Part shown: in pieces, positions 1-13,608 of the stretch
Layout: every line of letters begins with the position of its first letter
Position numbering within the stretch: the stretch's first letter is position 1
Origin: Ashinkailepas kermadecensis
Taxonomy: Eukaryota; Arthropoda; Thecostraca; Neolepadidae
Reading direction: 5' to 3'
DNA: 64,000 bases
Assembly (NCBI GenBank): GCA_034440615.1
Contig: JAOTOM010003988.1
Location: 15,001-79,000 of the forward strand
Made by a program: the position numbers and the translations under genes
Notes under the pieces: model-generated
Seen by the model: the letters and a program-made list of their open reading frames with translations, nothing else
The model's database searches: none
Told to the model about the DNA's origin: nothing

Positions 1-49
1 CCATTTATCAGAAAAAATGCGAAAATTGTTAGTGATTGTGTCACAACAC

Positions 50-76
50 ACGCACACGCACACGCATATTCATATA

Positions 77-151
<75 letters not shown>
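50..151. repeat. (CA)n/(TA)n microsatellite
   Basis: A short run of cacacg repeats leads into about 80 bp of alternating TA with a few interruptions. The open frames across it (Ile-Tyr repeats) are a by-product of the dinucleotide. Confidence 0.95.
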
Positions 152-154
<3 letters not shown>

Positions 155-1138
155 TTGCAGGTAATAGCGCGTTAATGCCACACATAATAGGACCAGGCTT
201 TGGACCATGTAATGAGTTGCTCGACTGCTCCGCATGTAATAATTAATCAGATCTATCGTGAGGGAAATGACCGTGAATTTCTTCGCTGCTTATCGTGGTT
301 TATCGTGAAGTAGTTAGTTGTGTATTGCGTAAAAACTCGATCGGGATCATTGTTGCAATCAATATTGAAATTATGTAGTTCCCGCATTTCGAGGAAAAAA
401 CGACGTTAAAAAACTCAGACATCACACAGCAAACAAAAAGTAGTGGATCATGAAGGTCGTATTGGATATTCAGCACTGGACGAAATTTCCGCAATGCAAC
501 ATACCTCTATGTGATGGTGCTGATTAGTGCCATCAGCCATTACGCTGATGCTCTATGTGATGGTGCCATTACGATTAGTAGCTTCTCATGGTGACCTGCA
601 TGTTACAGTCTGCGGGTCACCAGATCACAGACGAGTACGATGTCATGACTGAGATGACATCATGACAACATTACATCACGGAGATGGGTGCCAGGACACA
701 CTCTACGTCGGTTGGCTCGAGTCTTGCGAAGCAGCTCGACCCCGGCTGGGATGTTGACGTTCGCAGATGTCTGTCGAAACCCACCAAGGGTGTAACATGT
801 AGTAAAGTAAGTTATATGTGTATAAGGTGTTTCTGATGGACGGGCATAGTGAGTCGTAGTAAGTTGGTTATTGGAGCTTAGAGGCGCATTGACTATACAG
901 GTTATGCATGCCGCTGTGCTTGGGCTGGCCACGGCAACGAAGCACACTTGGTGTGCTCCCCACTGGAGAGGACGAAATGCCTTGGCGCTGAGGCCTTGCG
1001 TGCCTCCTTGACTCGCCGGCCGGCAGACAGCGGGACAATGGACTCCCGACCTCGTGGCACGCACCGTCAGCATGCCGGCTGGACGTGCCGCCTTGCACCG
1101 GCGCCGGTGTTATGTGCGCGGCTGACTAACGCAGAGGC
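152..1138. other. No gene recognised; unassigned sequence
   Basis: Ordinary mixed-composition sequence that becomes GC-rich after about 950. The short open frames on both strands show no recognisable domain. A phrase around ctctatgtgatggtgc is repeated near 506 and 551, a small local duplication. Confidence 0.6.
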
Positions 1139-1488
1139 GACGGACGTGCGGGGCTGGCAGCACGCCGGCGCTGGTCCGGCGGCCGACGGACGTGCGAGGC
1201 TGACAGCACGCCGGCGCTGACAGGCTGACGTGCGGGGCTGACGGCACGCCGGCGCTGGTCCGGCGGCCGACGGACGTGCGGGGCTGGCAGCACGCCGGCG
1301 CTGACAGGCTGACGTGCGGGGCTGACGGCACGCCGGCGCTGGTCCGGCGGCCGACGGACGTGCGGGGCTGGCAGCACGCCGGCGCTGACAGGCTGACGTG
1401 CGGGGCTGACAGCAAGCCGGCGCTGGTCCGACGACTGATGGACGTGCAGGGCTGACAGCACGTCGGCGCTGGTCCGGCGGCCGCGGCC
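1139..1488. repeat. GC-rich minisatellite, 84-bp higher-order unit
   Basis: Tandem copies are built from two related halves of about 40 bp (ggcgctgacaggctgacgtg and ggcgctggtccggcggccga), giving an 84-bp unit. Eighty-four is divisible by three, so several frames on both strands stay open (Arg-, Ala- and Pro-rich translations). No splice or start context supports coding. Confidence 0.9.
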
Positions 1489-1572
1489 CGCCGCGCCCCG
1501 GCACTGCATCGGCCCGACGACGGCGCAGCTGACACGGTCACGGAGAGGCGACATGGCAGCGGCGCTGGCCGC

Positions 1573-1662
1573 GCCGGCCGGCGCTCCATCCTGGCGACCC
1601 GCACCTGCCACACACACGCCGGCCGGCGCTCCATCCTGGCGACCCGCACCTGCCACACACAC
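1573..1662. repeat. 45-bp tandem duplication
   Basis: Two nearly identical 45-bp copies begin gccggccggcgctccatcct and end in cacacacac. They lie directly between the 84-bp and 70-bp arrays. Confidence 0.85.
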
Positions 1663-1802
1663 GGCGGCGCCGAGAAGCGCCATCAGTACCCGTCCGCTGT
1701 CGCCGGCTTCACTCGGCAGTCGGCGCGGCCGCCACCGTGCCGCGCCGGGCAGCCGTCCAGCGGCGGCCGCGACCTGGGGACGGCGGTTACACTGTCGCGG
1801 CG

Positions 1803-2410
1803 GCTGTAGCCTGGCATCAGGGCAGTCTGCCTGTGGCCTGCTGTATGGCCGCAGAGGCCGCAATTGCTGTAGCCTCCACTGGGGCCATCCAGGTCTATCT
1901 GTGGCCTGCTGCCGCACTGCCGAAGGCCGTGACCGCTGTAGCATCCACTGGGACTATCCTGGTCCGTCCGTGACCTGCTATTGTGGTGTCACAGGCCGCG
2001 GATACTGTAGCATCCACTATCACATATCGTGGTCCGTCCGTGACCTGCTATTGTGGTATCGCAGGCCGCGGGTGCTGTAGCATCCACTATCACATATCGT
2101 GGTCCGTCCGTGACCTGCTATTGTGGTGTCACAGGCCGCGGATACTGTAGCATCCACTATCACATATCGTGGTCCGTCCGTGACCTGCTATTGTGGTATC
2201 GCAGGCCGCGGGTGCTGTAGCATCCACTATCACATATCGTGGTCCGTCCGTGACCTGCTATTGTGGTATCGCAGGCCGCGGGTGCTGTAGCATCCACTAT
2301 CACATATCGTGGTCCGTCCGTGACCTGCTATTGTGGTGTCGCAGGCCGCGGGTGCTGTAGCATCCACTATCCACATATCGTGGTCCGTCCGTGACCTGCT
2401 ATTGTGGTGC
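1803..2410. repeat. 70-bp minisatellite
   Basis: The 70-bp unit starts ctgtagcatccactatcaca and contains tggtccgtccgtgacctgct. Central copies (about 1975-2400) are nearly identical and alternate between a 'gtgtcaca' and a 'gtatcgca' variant. Copies decay on both sides, and weak relatives continue to about 2640 (for example accggcacaatcacggtctg). The homogeneous core with decayed margins is typical of unequal exchange. Confidence 0.92.
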
Positions 2411-3366
2411 CGATGAATCTAGGACTTTTGCGATCTGAACCAGGACCATCACAATATGACACAGCGTGAAGTTGCACTGTTCGGGAGCCCGAGAGTGACA
2501 CAGCCTTGACTGGGACAACCGTGGCCTGCAACCATGTAGCCTGTCGCAAAGCCGGGGAGATCTAGGCTTCCGTAGCTGTGACCGGCACAATCACGGTCTG
2601 CCCGTGGCCTGTCGCTGCGTTGCTGGAGAGGAGGATTTCTGCATTCTCCACCGCGACCTCAGAAGTCCCGATTTTCGCGCTCTGGGAACATCACGAGGTA
2701 TCGGAATATTGGCACTTAAGAAATGTAGCATGTCTGAAATTATCACTGCAACGCACCAGAGTCCAGCTTACGTCGTTGGTTTGGTTTCGTATGGCGGCTA
2801 CGTTGATTTGTGTTGGCACACCAAGACAGCGTAGCGAACTTTCCCGCCTTCCCCAGCCGCAATTGGTGCGACTGCGGAGTTGGTGCCCTAGAAGGAGATC
2901 AAGTCGCGAGTTGGAAGCCAACTGCCAACCCTGCACGGCGCTGACAATTGAGTCTGGCCCACTCGGCAGCTTCGCTGACCATCAGCCCGCGCCACAAACG
3001 AAGTAACGACCCATCAAGTGCCGGCGGAGATAACACCAGTTGCGGAGACACGAGCGTTTGTCTAATCATGCGCCCCTTTCCGGCGCACCCAGACGTGCAG
3101 ACTGCCCTGTCAACTGCGCTGGCACGCGCTCTGCAGGGCAGCCGAGCCCCACACCCAGCCGCGCAGCCGACCGACCATGTGGTCGGTGTCGCGCATTGTT
3201 CCGCTCTGCTGCACACTGCGACGCCCGCGGCTGTCGAGGCGGCCGGTGTTTGGTGGATTTATGTGGCTCTCTGGGACATCGGCGGTGGGGGAAGCTAGAA
3301 ATCTGTGCGTGTGCTTCAACTGCCGTCGCCCACTTGGGCGGAAACATTCATATGCATGTGCATAAG
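2411..3366. other. No gene recognised
   Basis: Decayed relatives of the 70-bp unit are visible to about 2640. After that the sequence is unique and moderately GC-rich, with overlapping short open frames on both strands and no recognisable protein motif. Confidence 0.55.
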
Positions 3367-3393
3367 TATATATATATATATATATATATATAT
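3367..3393. repeat. (TA)n microsatellite
   Basis: Uninterrupted TA dinucleotides of about 27 bp, flanked by palindromic catatatgc-like steps. Confidence 0.95.
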
Positions 3394-6300
3394 GCAATGT
3401 GCTTATATCTACATTCTACAGGCATATATACATAATGCATACATAAGATACGTACGGGATGCATAACATGTATGCATGGCGTACGGCCGAAGGCTCCCAA
3501 CCATACTGTCCTGTAGTGGAATACTAGTGTCCGGTAAACATAAAACTGTTATGGACCTCTAGCGTTGCAGTGCAAGTAAACGTGGAGCACGGAAGGTTCG
3601 ATATCTTATAAATTAATTGTGTTTTTGTAGCTTAAGGTGTCCGAGTGTGAAGTCACTTTGGAATATTTCTACATACTCCAATGTGTGTATGACAGCAATG
3701 TGTATGTCATGTATGTATGACAGTAATACATTGCTCTTGTAGAGTGGAGAATATGAGAGAAGGCGTCAAACCCGCGATAATGTTGATGGAAATCGGCAGC
3801 ATGACAAGCATGCTGCCGCTGACGTGTGACAAATGGTGGCTGTTGGTAAGATTGTTATGGCAGGGGACAGCATGCAGATGCAACTGGTAGCTGCTAACTG
3901 GTAGCTTGCTAAAGTTAAATGCCGTGAGGTTTCCATGGACTCAGTTCAAGGAGTTAAAACTATATTTCGAGGAGGTGGAAGCAAGTTTCTGTGATGCACT
4001 GAATTCAAAGTAAATTGGAGAATTTCTGCACAGTGCAGCACAATGAAACCAATTATCCGGCTGTGACACCACATACATACGCTATTTACTACATACTTAT
4101 GCACAGAGACGTAGAAACCATGTAGGAGGACAAATGGGCATCAGCGGCACCACAGACTTTTGATGCCCCCCATGCGAAGTCATGTCAAGTCAAGCAAAGA
4201 ACCCAAAGCCTTGCTGATGGCTACGAATCTATGATGAACGTAAATGAACATGACAATCACGGTGAATGGAGTATGAAGTCAAACAGAAACACAAGAAAGT
4301 AAAGGACGTCTCAATCTGCTTCAAAGATGGCACCAGTTGGCAGGGGCGGATCCAGAATGACCGATGCAAGGTGTGTAATTAAAAAATGTTCTCCGATGTT
4401 GAATAGTAGTTTGTTTATTTATTTATTTGTTTATTGCCCACAATCTCCAACAGCATACTGTGCCCTTTACAGGAGAAGTCATTAGCTAAAAAAAACGTAA
4501 ACAGAACAGGTGAACAGGTGAAGTTGAATAGTATAGTAGAATAGTAGTTGAATAGAATGGCCAGTGTCGCCCGTGCAGATGAGCTGTCGTCCCTGGAGCG
4601 GTGACCACAGAGCCGGTCGGGACATCCCTTGGTGCTATGACCACCGCTGACTAAGGCGATTCAGACGCAGTAGTAGCGACCGGACAGCCAGGATTCAGCT
4701 AGCCCCGAGAGCAAACGCATATATTGCTTACCGAGTCTTAAAATACAACCATATTACGGATTATTTTTGAATTGTAAGCTGCGAATTAGAGGATTAGAAA
4801 TTGGGGTGGATTAATGCTGGTCTTAGATCATGAATATCAATGGGGAATTTTGTTAGTTCCAGATGTACCTAACAATGGATTCAATAACTTTCTTTGGTAT
4901 GTGATGCTGATGAGACTAGCCATGGTAACACAACGGGCTTGATAGTTTCTCTATAACTAGGTGGATACATTAATTAGTTCCAATAATCGTATTCTTGAAT
5001 TCCAAGGTGTGCAGCAGGGAGATAAGAATTGGGGCTATTGGGATGGAATCGATGTTAGTAGGTGTCATATATCACGCTTATAGATGGATAATTATACTAG
5101 TGATAGGTGTACCTGGCGGTGGATCCAGAACCGGCCTTCGGACACGTGATACTGAAGAGATTGGCACAATGGAGTAAATAGTTTCTTTAGAGCTCAGGTT
5201 ATAAGATTAATTAGAGGGCTTCACATTTTTTTTTTCTCATAATATCTTACTTTTATGGGCTTAACCTAGATGGCCCCTGTGGTTCTCACTAAGCCTAACG
5301 ACTTTATGACTATGATTGCTGCTACGCACCACTTCCCAGCCATATATACATCGTATAATGTACGCACGAATGCACCACTCATGAGTCGTTGACCTCGTTT
5401 GACCCTCGAAGCTGGCTTTTTCATTGTTACCTGCTGGCTTGTGGACTACAATTCTACATTGATTTCCCTCCTTGGCCAGGCCTGTATCTTGGCCAGATAC
5501 TTATACCCGTTTTGAGAGGGGCTGGGGGGACCTTAGCCAGCTGAAGCTTTAAAATATTTTCGAAGGGTTTCCTGATCGTGTCGTATTCGCAAGTTTCGCT
5601 GATCATGTAGACGGGTTGAGTGTCCGCAACCTCCTAGGGTGTTCAAGGTGTCCGCCTGTTATCACCAGGGTTCCGACCATCAGATCGGCTCATTTGATCT
5701 CGCGCTGGGGCACCTCTATGGCGGCCCTGTCCCGGCTGCTGGCCTCCTGTCAGCAGCAGCGTTGTCCTGACCCGTGTACGTTTGTGTGCTCCGTTTTGTT
5801 GTGAGGGGAATGTCCGAGCAGATAGTAAGTACACCGTCCGAAAGCTAAACATGAACCAAGAATATCGGAAACACCGATTTTTCATATCATGAGAGAACCG
5901 AATGGAGGCAAAAATGATATCAGGTGCCTTTAATCGGTGTATTTTCAGGACAGCGGGCGGAGGAGGGTGGAGGAGGAAAGGCAATGTGCGTAACTCCTTC
6001 GCACCTCTCCCCGGTATTTTCTGATGACAAACTGATAACTTGCTTTTCGACTGATAGCTAGGTACACAAATATTTCTTTTGAGCGGCACTTGTCCGGAGA
6101 TACCGGCGGGGTGGTATCTATTAAGAAGTCATCAGATAATTCAACACTTATTTTTCTTCACATTTATGCATCTTAAGGCTCGAATCAACCATGCTTTTAA
6201 CCGGTGCATTCTCACCCCCTTGATCTATCGCATTGCCACAGTAACGATTGTATCATCCCTGAAGCCAGGGCGAAGCTGAAGAACAAGTACAAACATAACC

Positions 6301-7273
6301 GCAGGTGCCAGGTTCGGAAGAGTCCGAGCCGAAGCGTCCGCACTTCCAGAGCAAACCAAGCTACGTTCTGCCGCCGCGGGGCAAGGTACACCCCGGTGGC
6401 GGGAGAGCGGTGCGACGTCTCAAGGACGGTGAGGCTTGGAACGACCTCATGGAGACCACTTCCTTGGCTGCCGCTGTACACTTCGATCGCTCATTGTTAT
6501 TGTGCGTCTGGATGTATTGATTTATGATGGCACTTCACTAGCAATTCACATGCCTCTGACAACTAACATCGAACGTACTTACTATGCTTACTTTGGGACC
6601 TTCCTTCCCCGTTCCTGTACCCGCTTTTGGGCGCGAATGATCAATTCTGGTCGAAGCGCCCTAAAGCCAAAATAACTAACTAACTGTACCCGCTTGGTTC
6701 GTATCTTCTTCATCCCTGTAACCGCTTGGTTCGTACCTTTTAACCATGCATTCTTTGATCAAAATGCTTAATTATTTGGACTCACTGCGGGTAAAGCGAA
6801 AAATATTTCAGCCAGTACATCGACCTTTATTGACAGGTCTTCTAAAGGGCTATGAACTAAATGAGAAAGCAAAAATCCAGCTAGCAAATCAATCACGTGA
6901 TAAAGCCTAAAGGTGGACCGCTGTGAGAAGAACAAGAAACAACAGAATAAGAAGAAGAAACAGCAGAAGAAGCAGTGGGGAAAAAGAAGAGACAGCAGAA
7001 GAAACAGCAACACAGACCAAATGAGAGAAAACACAGACAATAATACCCTAATCACGCACAACGGCACATGACGCCGTTGTGTGTGGTGAGGGTATTATTG
7101 AATTTCATTGGTCGGTTTAACATAAGTACCATACTACCAGGGAGATGCCATCGTTATGCCTGTAATACTAGAGCCAAATGCTGCCAAATGCTGCCAAGTG
7201 TTACCGTTATGACGTTACCGGTCGCCGCTCTGCAACCAATTCATAGCGCCAAATGCTACCTCCACCTGCAGTT
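3394..7273. other. No gene recognised; scattered repeat traces
   Basis: This is AT-leaning sequence with no convincing coding region. Small visible structures include (TTTA)n near 4413-4435, a ggcggatccag motif near 4346 and a related ggtggatccag near 5110 (both resemble the ends of the dispersed repeat at 43-45 kb). A purine-rich A/G tract at about 6930-7020 is rich in GAAGAA steps. The remaining short open frames have no recognisable domain. Confidence 0.5.
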
Positions 7274-7946
7274 GGTGCGTTCCACGACAGATCGACCAAA
7301 GCACTTCACCCCATACATTTTGATGGAGACCCAAATTTGTTCACAGGGTAGTCTTTGGCTCCAAACACGGCTGTGCAATTTTCAGCCCGATTCGGCCAAC
7401 GGTTTTTGAGCTATAACCTCCGGCACCATTTTGGGGTCAAATAGCATGGGTTGGTCTGACGACGAATATCTCATGAATAAGAAGCAGAAAGGGTAGCAAA
7501 TGATATATATTGTATGAGAAAAAGGATAAACTGAAGCAATCCCGAAATAAAATATCAATATTTCTTACATTTCAACTCGCGACCACATGACCTCGTGACC
7601 TCCTGTGACCCCTATCCCATCGAAATTGATAAGTTTAACGGCGGAAATAAAAGGGGTCATGATTTCGCTGCACAAATAAATATAAAAATGTATTCTTCTT
7701 ATAAATATCTGATATAGCCATCCGTTATTCATGACTTGCGATTTTGCGTTTTCCGGGTAGGAAAGACATCGTGTAAGCTTTATTCCATTGGAGAGCTACA
7801 TTAAGTAGAACAATGGCATAAAGTCACGTGATAGGAAAACGTTTTCCGAAGAAAAAACATTCATAGCTTTTTAATGTAGCGCTTATAGTTTTCCTAAGAA
7901 ACCTTCATGAATTTCAAGGTCACCAATTACCGATAGGCAACCAATG
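7274..7946 (+). repeat. Outer inverted arm A (left)
   Basis: Aligns by eye with the reverse complement of 20325-21008. The alignment begins at the shared terminus GGTGCGTTCCACGACAG and ends near aaggtcaccaattaccgata. Landmarks in common include a 'ctataacctcc' phrase, a run of 'gacctcgtgacc' phrases and 'cccatcgaaattgataa'. Divergence is substantial, so the copy is old. Confidence 0.75.
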
Positions 7947-8197
7947 GTTTTATTTACGCTTAGCGATGCAATTGTACAATTGCAATTGAACAACTGACAG
8001 GTATTGAATGACATCAAGCATGGAAACAACGCAACCCGACCCTATTAAATCAGGTTCCATTACATACATATTAAATCTGGCGCGGTAGGGAGGTACCTAT
8101 AACGAACATGAGGATGCCTTCATGTCAGCGATCAAATGTTAGGAGTGTCTATCTGTTGTGCCAAAGAAGAAAGCATTGCTCCTCTGTGGACTGCTGG

Positions 8198-8545
8198 GGA
8201 ACATTCATAACGTCCAAGATCCACTTAGTACCAAAGTTCATAACGTCCAAAGCTCACAACGTTCAAGGATCATGACGTCCAAAATGCAAAATAAAGTTTT
8301 TAAAAAGTTCAACATGTCTCGGATAGGGTGCGTTCATAACGTTCAGAGTTTATAACGTTTAAGGATCACAACATCCAAAACTGGCTTCAGAGGGAGCGTT
8401 CATAACGTCCAAGGTTCATTTAGTACCAAAGTTCATAACGCCAAAAATAGTTCCTTAGTTGTCCGCTAGAGGACCCAGCGGAACCCTGGCGGTGAAGTCG
8501 TGCGGCTGTGTCTCCGCTTGCTGTCAACAGGTGGCAGGAGTGTGC
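8198..8545 (+). repeat. Inverted block B (left), clustered cataacgtccaa motif
   Basis: Contains many spaced copies of ttcataacgtccaa and variants. It is collinear with the reverse complement of 18640-18985, including the shared phrase actggcttcagagggagcgt and the adjoining tgtccgctagagg. The match fades after ctgtcaacaggtggcag near 8540. Confidence 0.8.
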
Positions 8546-9637
8546 GGTTATTGTCGCATGGCACCTAGCAAATGTGCTGTCAAATGTGGTCTGGTGGTTT
8601 CTTCAGGTGTGCATTCTGAAATCTTCTCCAGTTCCTCCAGGGGACGAATACATTTCCTTAGAGGGTCGCCTTCGGTGGGAAAATTCGTTGAGCAGGGGCT
8701 GCGCTCGAGAATACTGACGTGGCACCTTTTCCTAAGAAAAGAGGGCCTTTGGCTGGGAAATATCGCCCAAAGGGGTGATGGGGGTCTTTCCCGGTCGGAG
8801 CGGCGCCACTTTACTCTGGGGTGCGGGGGTAAAGACTGCCGTGGGATGCTGGGGAATGTATCGGGACGTCGCTGCTCATCAGCTATCAGCTACCTGGACG
8901 GTCCCCCAATGCCGGAACTCTGGACTTTGACCATGAGGGGTGCGGCTCACCGACACGCCGGGCCGGGCATCGAAACAAGCGGTGGGGCATAAGTTTGAAT
9001 GCATTCAGTTCAGTTTAGTGAACACAGCAAAATGGAATGGGCGATACTTTGCATTCGAATCCAGGGATATATTATTGAGGCATAAAAGCTAGGAAATCCA
9101 TTTTCTTCGCGTATTCTTATTTTCCTCAAGTTATTCACAATAGATAACCTCACGGCTTAGGAGAAAATATATATAAATTGTCATGTGCGTTGCAAGGAAC
9201 ATGAAAATACGGGAGCTAACACACAAATAAGGAAAGCAAAACTGGACTCATTTCTGCCGGATATGGTGAATACACGACTAAAAACTGCTTGAAATGGTTC
9301 TTGTTCACTCTGGTAGAGCATTATTGCTACGTGCGGATCCAGGCTGCAGGGTGGGACGCATATGTTGCAAAAGATGCCTTTTATCTGATCGTATTTGCAA
9401 GAAACAGCTGTGCATCTATGTCGACCCCTCGTCGTTATGTCGTATTTCCGCCATTTAGCGGGGAAAAAATGCTGATTACATGAAATGCATACATGCAACA
9501 ACTGCTTAACGGTTATTTGAGGTACTTTTATACTCATTTTAAGAACATGGCATCCCTTATTTGTTGGTCTAGAACCGCTCCTGCCCTCTCCGTGAAGTGG
9601 AAAAAAAATATCCCGAGGTGTCTCCAAGAAACCTGCT

Positions 9638-10356
9638 GGCCCATTCAACGCCAAATCGACAAGTGAAAGGGCCAAAATAACACCAAATATTTTATACTTT
9701 GATGAAAGTAATTGTGTGGGATTATCTGATGCGCCGAATCCAGCTGTGCCATTCTTAGAAAGAACAGATCAATGGTCAAGGAGTTACAGCCTGATGCATT
9801 TGTGAAATGTCATCTAACAAGGGTGTTTTTTTAGGGTGTTTAACTTAATAAAGAACAATCCGAATTGTGCAAACGTATATATCGGTGAACTAACAATAAT
9901 CCACTGTATCTTTTGGCCATTTCGGAATTTTCCTTTACGGGCAATTTGAAACGTGACATCGTGACCTAGGGTCACGCGATGCTTTAACTTTCGGAACAGT
10001 CACAATGCGATCTTTAAAAAGGGCAAAATTGAAGTTCCATATTTTATCTTTCGAAGCAAGTTATAAAAAAAACAGGGGTTTGCCTCTAAAACTCTACATA
10101 TTCGCTATAAATTAGGCATTCATGGTTATTTTTGCGCTGGTGTATCATGGCCTGTTTTAATATATTTCTAAAACGGAGCATCACTGAAATATAAGCCTTT
10201 TCACGTTCAAAACACGTGCTGGGGTGAGAATGTTGGTTATCTGAACCTGAGTGTTGTGTTGCAGAAGTATTCGAACACGTGATGTCAAAGGCTAAACAGA
10301 AATGACAAACATTCTACCAATTGTAGTAGTAGACGATTTATAAGCTATACCTTGCG
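9638..10356 (+). repeat. Long terminal-type repeat R1, 5' side of left transposase copy
   Basis: Begins ggcccattcaacgccaaatc, close to the terminus shared by R2-R5, and runs directly into the start of the transposase-like reading frame at 10357. Its reverse complement is the same family as 16745-17432, in which the second gene copy is flanked the same way. Confidence 0.75.
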
Positions 10357-11944
10357 ATGAATTACAAGGAGAGAGAAGCATCCACAACACAGCAATCACA
10401 TTATGATCACCGAGAAACCATTCGTACAATCATTTATTGCATCTCGAAAATTAAAAAATCTGCGAATGTAGTGAAATATCAGAAAGGGCACAAACATCAG
10501 GTGGCGCCGTATTCGGGTGCCCAGTGCTCACTGCTCACTCTGACTCACCGTGCTGCCTGTGAAGCAAGGCAATTTCTGACGGCGTCGGACGCAGACAAGG
10601 TGAAAGCAAAGCTATGTTATGAGTCTGACCAGATCAGCCACATGTGTCTCGGCAAGACCGACTGTGTCACGGTGCGACAGGCTGATGGAACCAAAAGTAG
10701 AGTTCAGAAAAGGCTTGTTTTGGGGAACTTGTGCGATATATATTATCTATACGAGGAGAACCCTGAAAACCCTCGCACCGGGTTCTGAACCTTTGTTGCC
10801 CCTCGTCCGAAGCATTGAGTCCTGGCAGGCAGCAGTGGGACGCACTCGGTGTTGGTGTGCACTTCATCAGCAAAACCCGAAACTGCTCATATCCGCTCTC
10901 GGCCTTCCCGGTCTCAAAGGCCGTGACCTCCTCAATCACGCTGTATGTGGCAGGGAAAACCGTGATTGTATGATGCACAACTTTGAGGACTGCCCTGGTG
11001 AAAAAAAAAGTTCATCACCCCGATGAACTTTCTAAGAATTATCCTCACGGACAAATCAGGATAAGATAGTGAAGGTGATTCAGCCCCAGATGATGACATG
11101 GATAATGAGATTAGGTACAGACAGTGGATGAGCATGCATCAATGTGCACTCGTAGAAATAGTCTAGACCAAAGAGGAAAGCATGAGATATTTGAGCCAGC
11201 AAACCGTGAAGCTGACCAGACACCACTTTGTGGCTAACAAACAAGGTCAGTACTTCACCTACGCAAAGGCTACTGGCAAGGAGGGTGAAGCGATTGTCCA
11301 GTGCGACTTCGCTGAAAATTATTCATTTGTGGTGCAGGATGTAGCTCAAGGCTTCCACTGGGATTCGTCCCTGTGTACGGGGCACCCGTTTGTAGTGTAC
11401 TGGCGTGAGGACGAGGTACTGTGCCATCAAAGCTACTGCTGTATCTCTGACGGCACAAAGCACAACACCGACATGGTGCATGCGTTCCTGCAACGGCTTA
11501 TCCCAGAAATTCGGACCGCAGTATCTGACTTACAAAAATATTTATTTCAGAGACGGCAGTGCTGCACAGAATACGAATAAGCATAACTGCATCAATGTGT
11601 GTTACCGTCACACAGATTTTTGGGTACCCTATGAGATGCATTTTTGTGTCGCATCTCATGGCAAGAGCGCTTACGACTGTATCGGGGACATAGCCAAGCG
11701 TACCGCCGCTCAAGAGAGCCTCAAGCGCCCGCTTAACAACCAGGTACTGACGGAGGAGGACATGTTTGAGTATCTGTCGCACAAGCTAGTCAACGGCATC
11801 AAGTTCATAGTTGTATCAAAACAGGAGGGAATGAACGTCAAGGCCCACCTCATCGAGCGCTTCTCGAAAGCCATCACGGTGAAGGGAACACAGGGGTACC
11901 ACAAGTTCGCACCAGTGACCCACCGAACCGAAATAGTTCATTAA
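10357..11944 (+). pseudogene. Broken transposase-like gene, left copy
   Basis: The frame opens at ATG 10357 (MNYKERE...) and passes a conserved 'GKTD..TVR..DG.KS.VQKRL.L' stretch. It then shifts to +2 frame for a Cys/His block (CALHQQNPKLL ... CMMHNFEDCPG, to about 11015), has an in-frame TAG near 11162, and resumes at 11182 with a core containing CDFAENYSFVVQD. A further shift leads to DGSAAQ, SHGKSAYD and AAQESL, ending at 11944. This order is, from memory, that of a widespread uncharacterised invertebrate transposase-like family with an RNase H-like core, in which the Asp residues of DFAEN and DGSAAQ are the likely catalytic positions. At least two frameshifts and one stop make it non-functional. 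Superfamily assignment is open; the 4-bp candidate duplication of the surrounding composite would suit Sola, but that is a guess. Confidence 0.75.
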
Positions 11945-12544
11945 CTGTCTACCGATGCGGGGCGTGTGGTAATGGTAGCTGGGTGAAGTGAGACGAGTTA
12001 GTGTGCGCTCTGATACAGATTTTGTTGATTGATATTATCGCAGTGACAGATCATCCGTCTGAACTGGGATTCTGACAAGGTATGGGATGATCTGCAGATA
12101 TGTAGATCATCACATTGCATTACATAATAACACTGTACTGCAACACCTTATTGTATTGCATCGCATTGTGTAATTATGCTACTTTATTCTATCACACCGA
12201 TGTAGACAGCTCACGATCCAATTCCATTCATTTCAGGCTCAACATTTCTCAATGAATGCGTCCGCGCCAAATTTGTTCTCAAACAGTTCACGATGAATGC
12301 GCTTACTCAGTCAATGACGTTCATCTTTTCGTTTCCAGAATGTGGGGTTTGAAACACCAGAAAGTTGATATTACAGTAGTTGGCGGACTTATAATCCATT
12401 CAGTGTTGTCGGTGAAATATGTTCGTACATTTTTGCTATGCTGGCATTGGTGCAGAAATATATTGCATAAGGTGAAAACATCGATGTTTCTTTTCTCCCT
12501 ACAAGTGACGATCTAGGATTTCACAATCACCTTTCGCCGCTTCT

Positions 12545-12925
12545 GCATTTCCAAAATAGTATTGTGACTATCTAGAAGGACAAACTAGGTCACGTTATCT
12601 TGGGTCACAAGTTCACGGTTTCAAAAAAGCGTGAACAGAAATTTCGAAATTAACACAAGATGCAGTGGACCATGACGAGTTCAGCGATGTGTAGCTTTGT
12701 GCAATTCGTGTTACTTTTAATTGAGTTCCAGGCCTCCAAAGAGTTCGGTGACCACTCAAATATGTCGGAGGCTGTAACTCCTTAACCGTTGCTCCGATCT
12801 TTCTCAAAATTGCATAGCAGCTGGATTATAGTGACAAACTTACCCTATATAAGTATTTTCCTTGAAACATGAAGTTTAGGCTGTATTTTGGCCCTTTTAC
12901 TTGTCGATTTGTCGTGGAATGGGCC
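12545..12925 (+). repeat. Terminal-type repeat R2, 3' side of left transposase copy
   Basis: Inverted relative to R1. It contains the 'attgtgact..' segment, the 'ggtcac' cluster and 'gatgcagtgga', and ends in the conserved outer end tcgatttgtcgtggaatggg. It corresponds to R4 (14376-14960) in the opposite arm. Confidence 0.65.
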
Positions 12926-12926
12926 A

Positions 12927-13608
12927 CTTACTACAATTGCGAGGAAATTCTGCCATTTCCGTTTAGCCCTTGACCTCACAACGAGTTAGTACACTTGTGC
13001 AACACAACACTCAATATCAGATGACTCATCCTCTTACGTGCCTCGAACGTCAAAAGGTTTGTATTTCAGTAACATGCCGTTCTAAACACATATCATAACA
13101 GGCCACGATAAACTAGCACAAAAACAATCATGCATGTCTAATTTAGAACGGATATGTAGAGTGTTAGGGGCAAAACACTATTTTTATGTTTTACTTCAAA
13201 CGATAACATATCGAACTTCATTTCTGCACTTTTCAAATCGCAATGTGACTGTCCCGAAAGTTAAATTAGGTCATGTGACTTTAGGTCACGATGTTACGAT
13301 TTCAAAGAACCCGTAAGCGAAAATTCAGCGATAACCAAAATATGCAGTGGATTGTTGTGAGTTCACCGATATATGCTTTTGCATAATTCGGATTGTTCTT
13401 CATTGTGTTAAGGACCTTTGAGGTCCTGGTTGGCACCATTGCTAGGTGGCATCTCAAAAATTCCAGAGGCTCTAGCTCCTTGACCATTGACCTGATCTTT
13501 CTAAAAATGGCACAGCTGAATTCAGTGCATCAGATAACCCCACACAGAGATTTTAATCAAAACATAAAATATTGGGTGCTATGCTCTTGTCGATTTGTTG
13601 TGGATGGG
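12927..13608 (+). repeat. Terminal-type repeat R3, extra copy next to the palindrome centre
   Basis: Directly abuts R2 and has the same orientation. It includes the inner part found only beside gene starts (gagttagtacacttgtgcaa) and ends in tcgatttgttgtggatgggt. It is a 5'-type end without its gene. The interval 13609-14375 that follows shows no feature I can name. Confidence 0.65.

Noticed and set aside
9181..9675. 164-codon minus frame
   Set aside because: It runs into the outer end of repeat R1 and has no recognised domain, so it is most likely chance.
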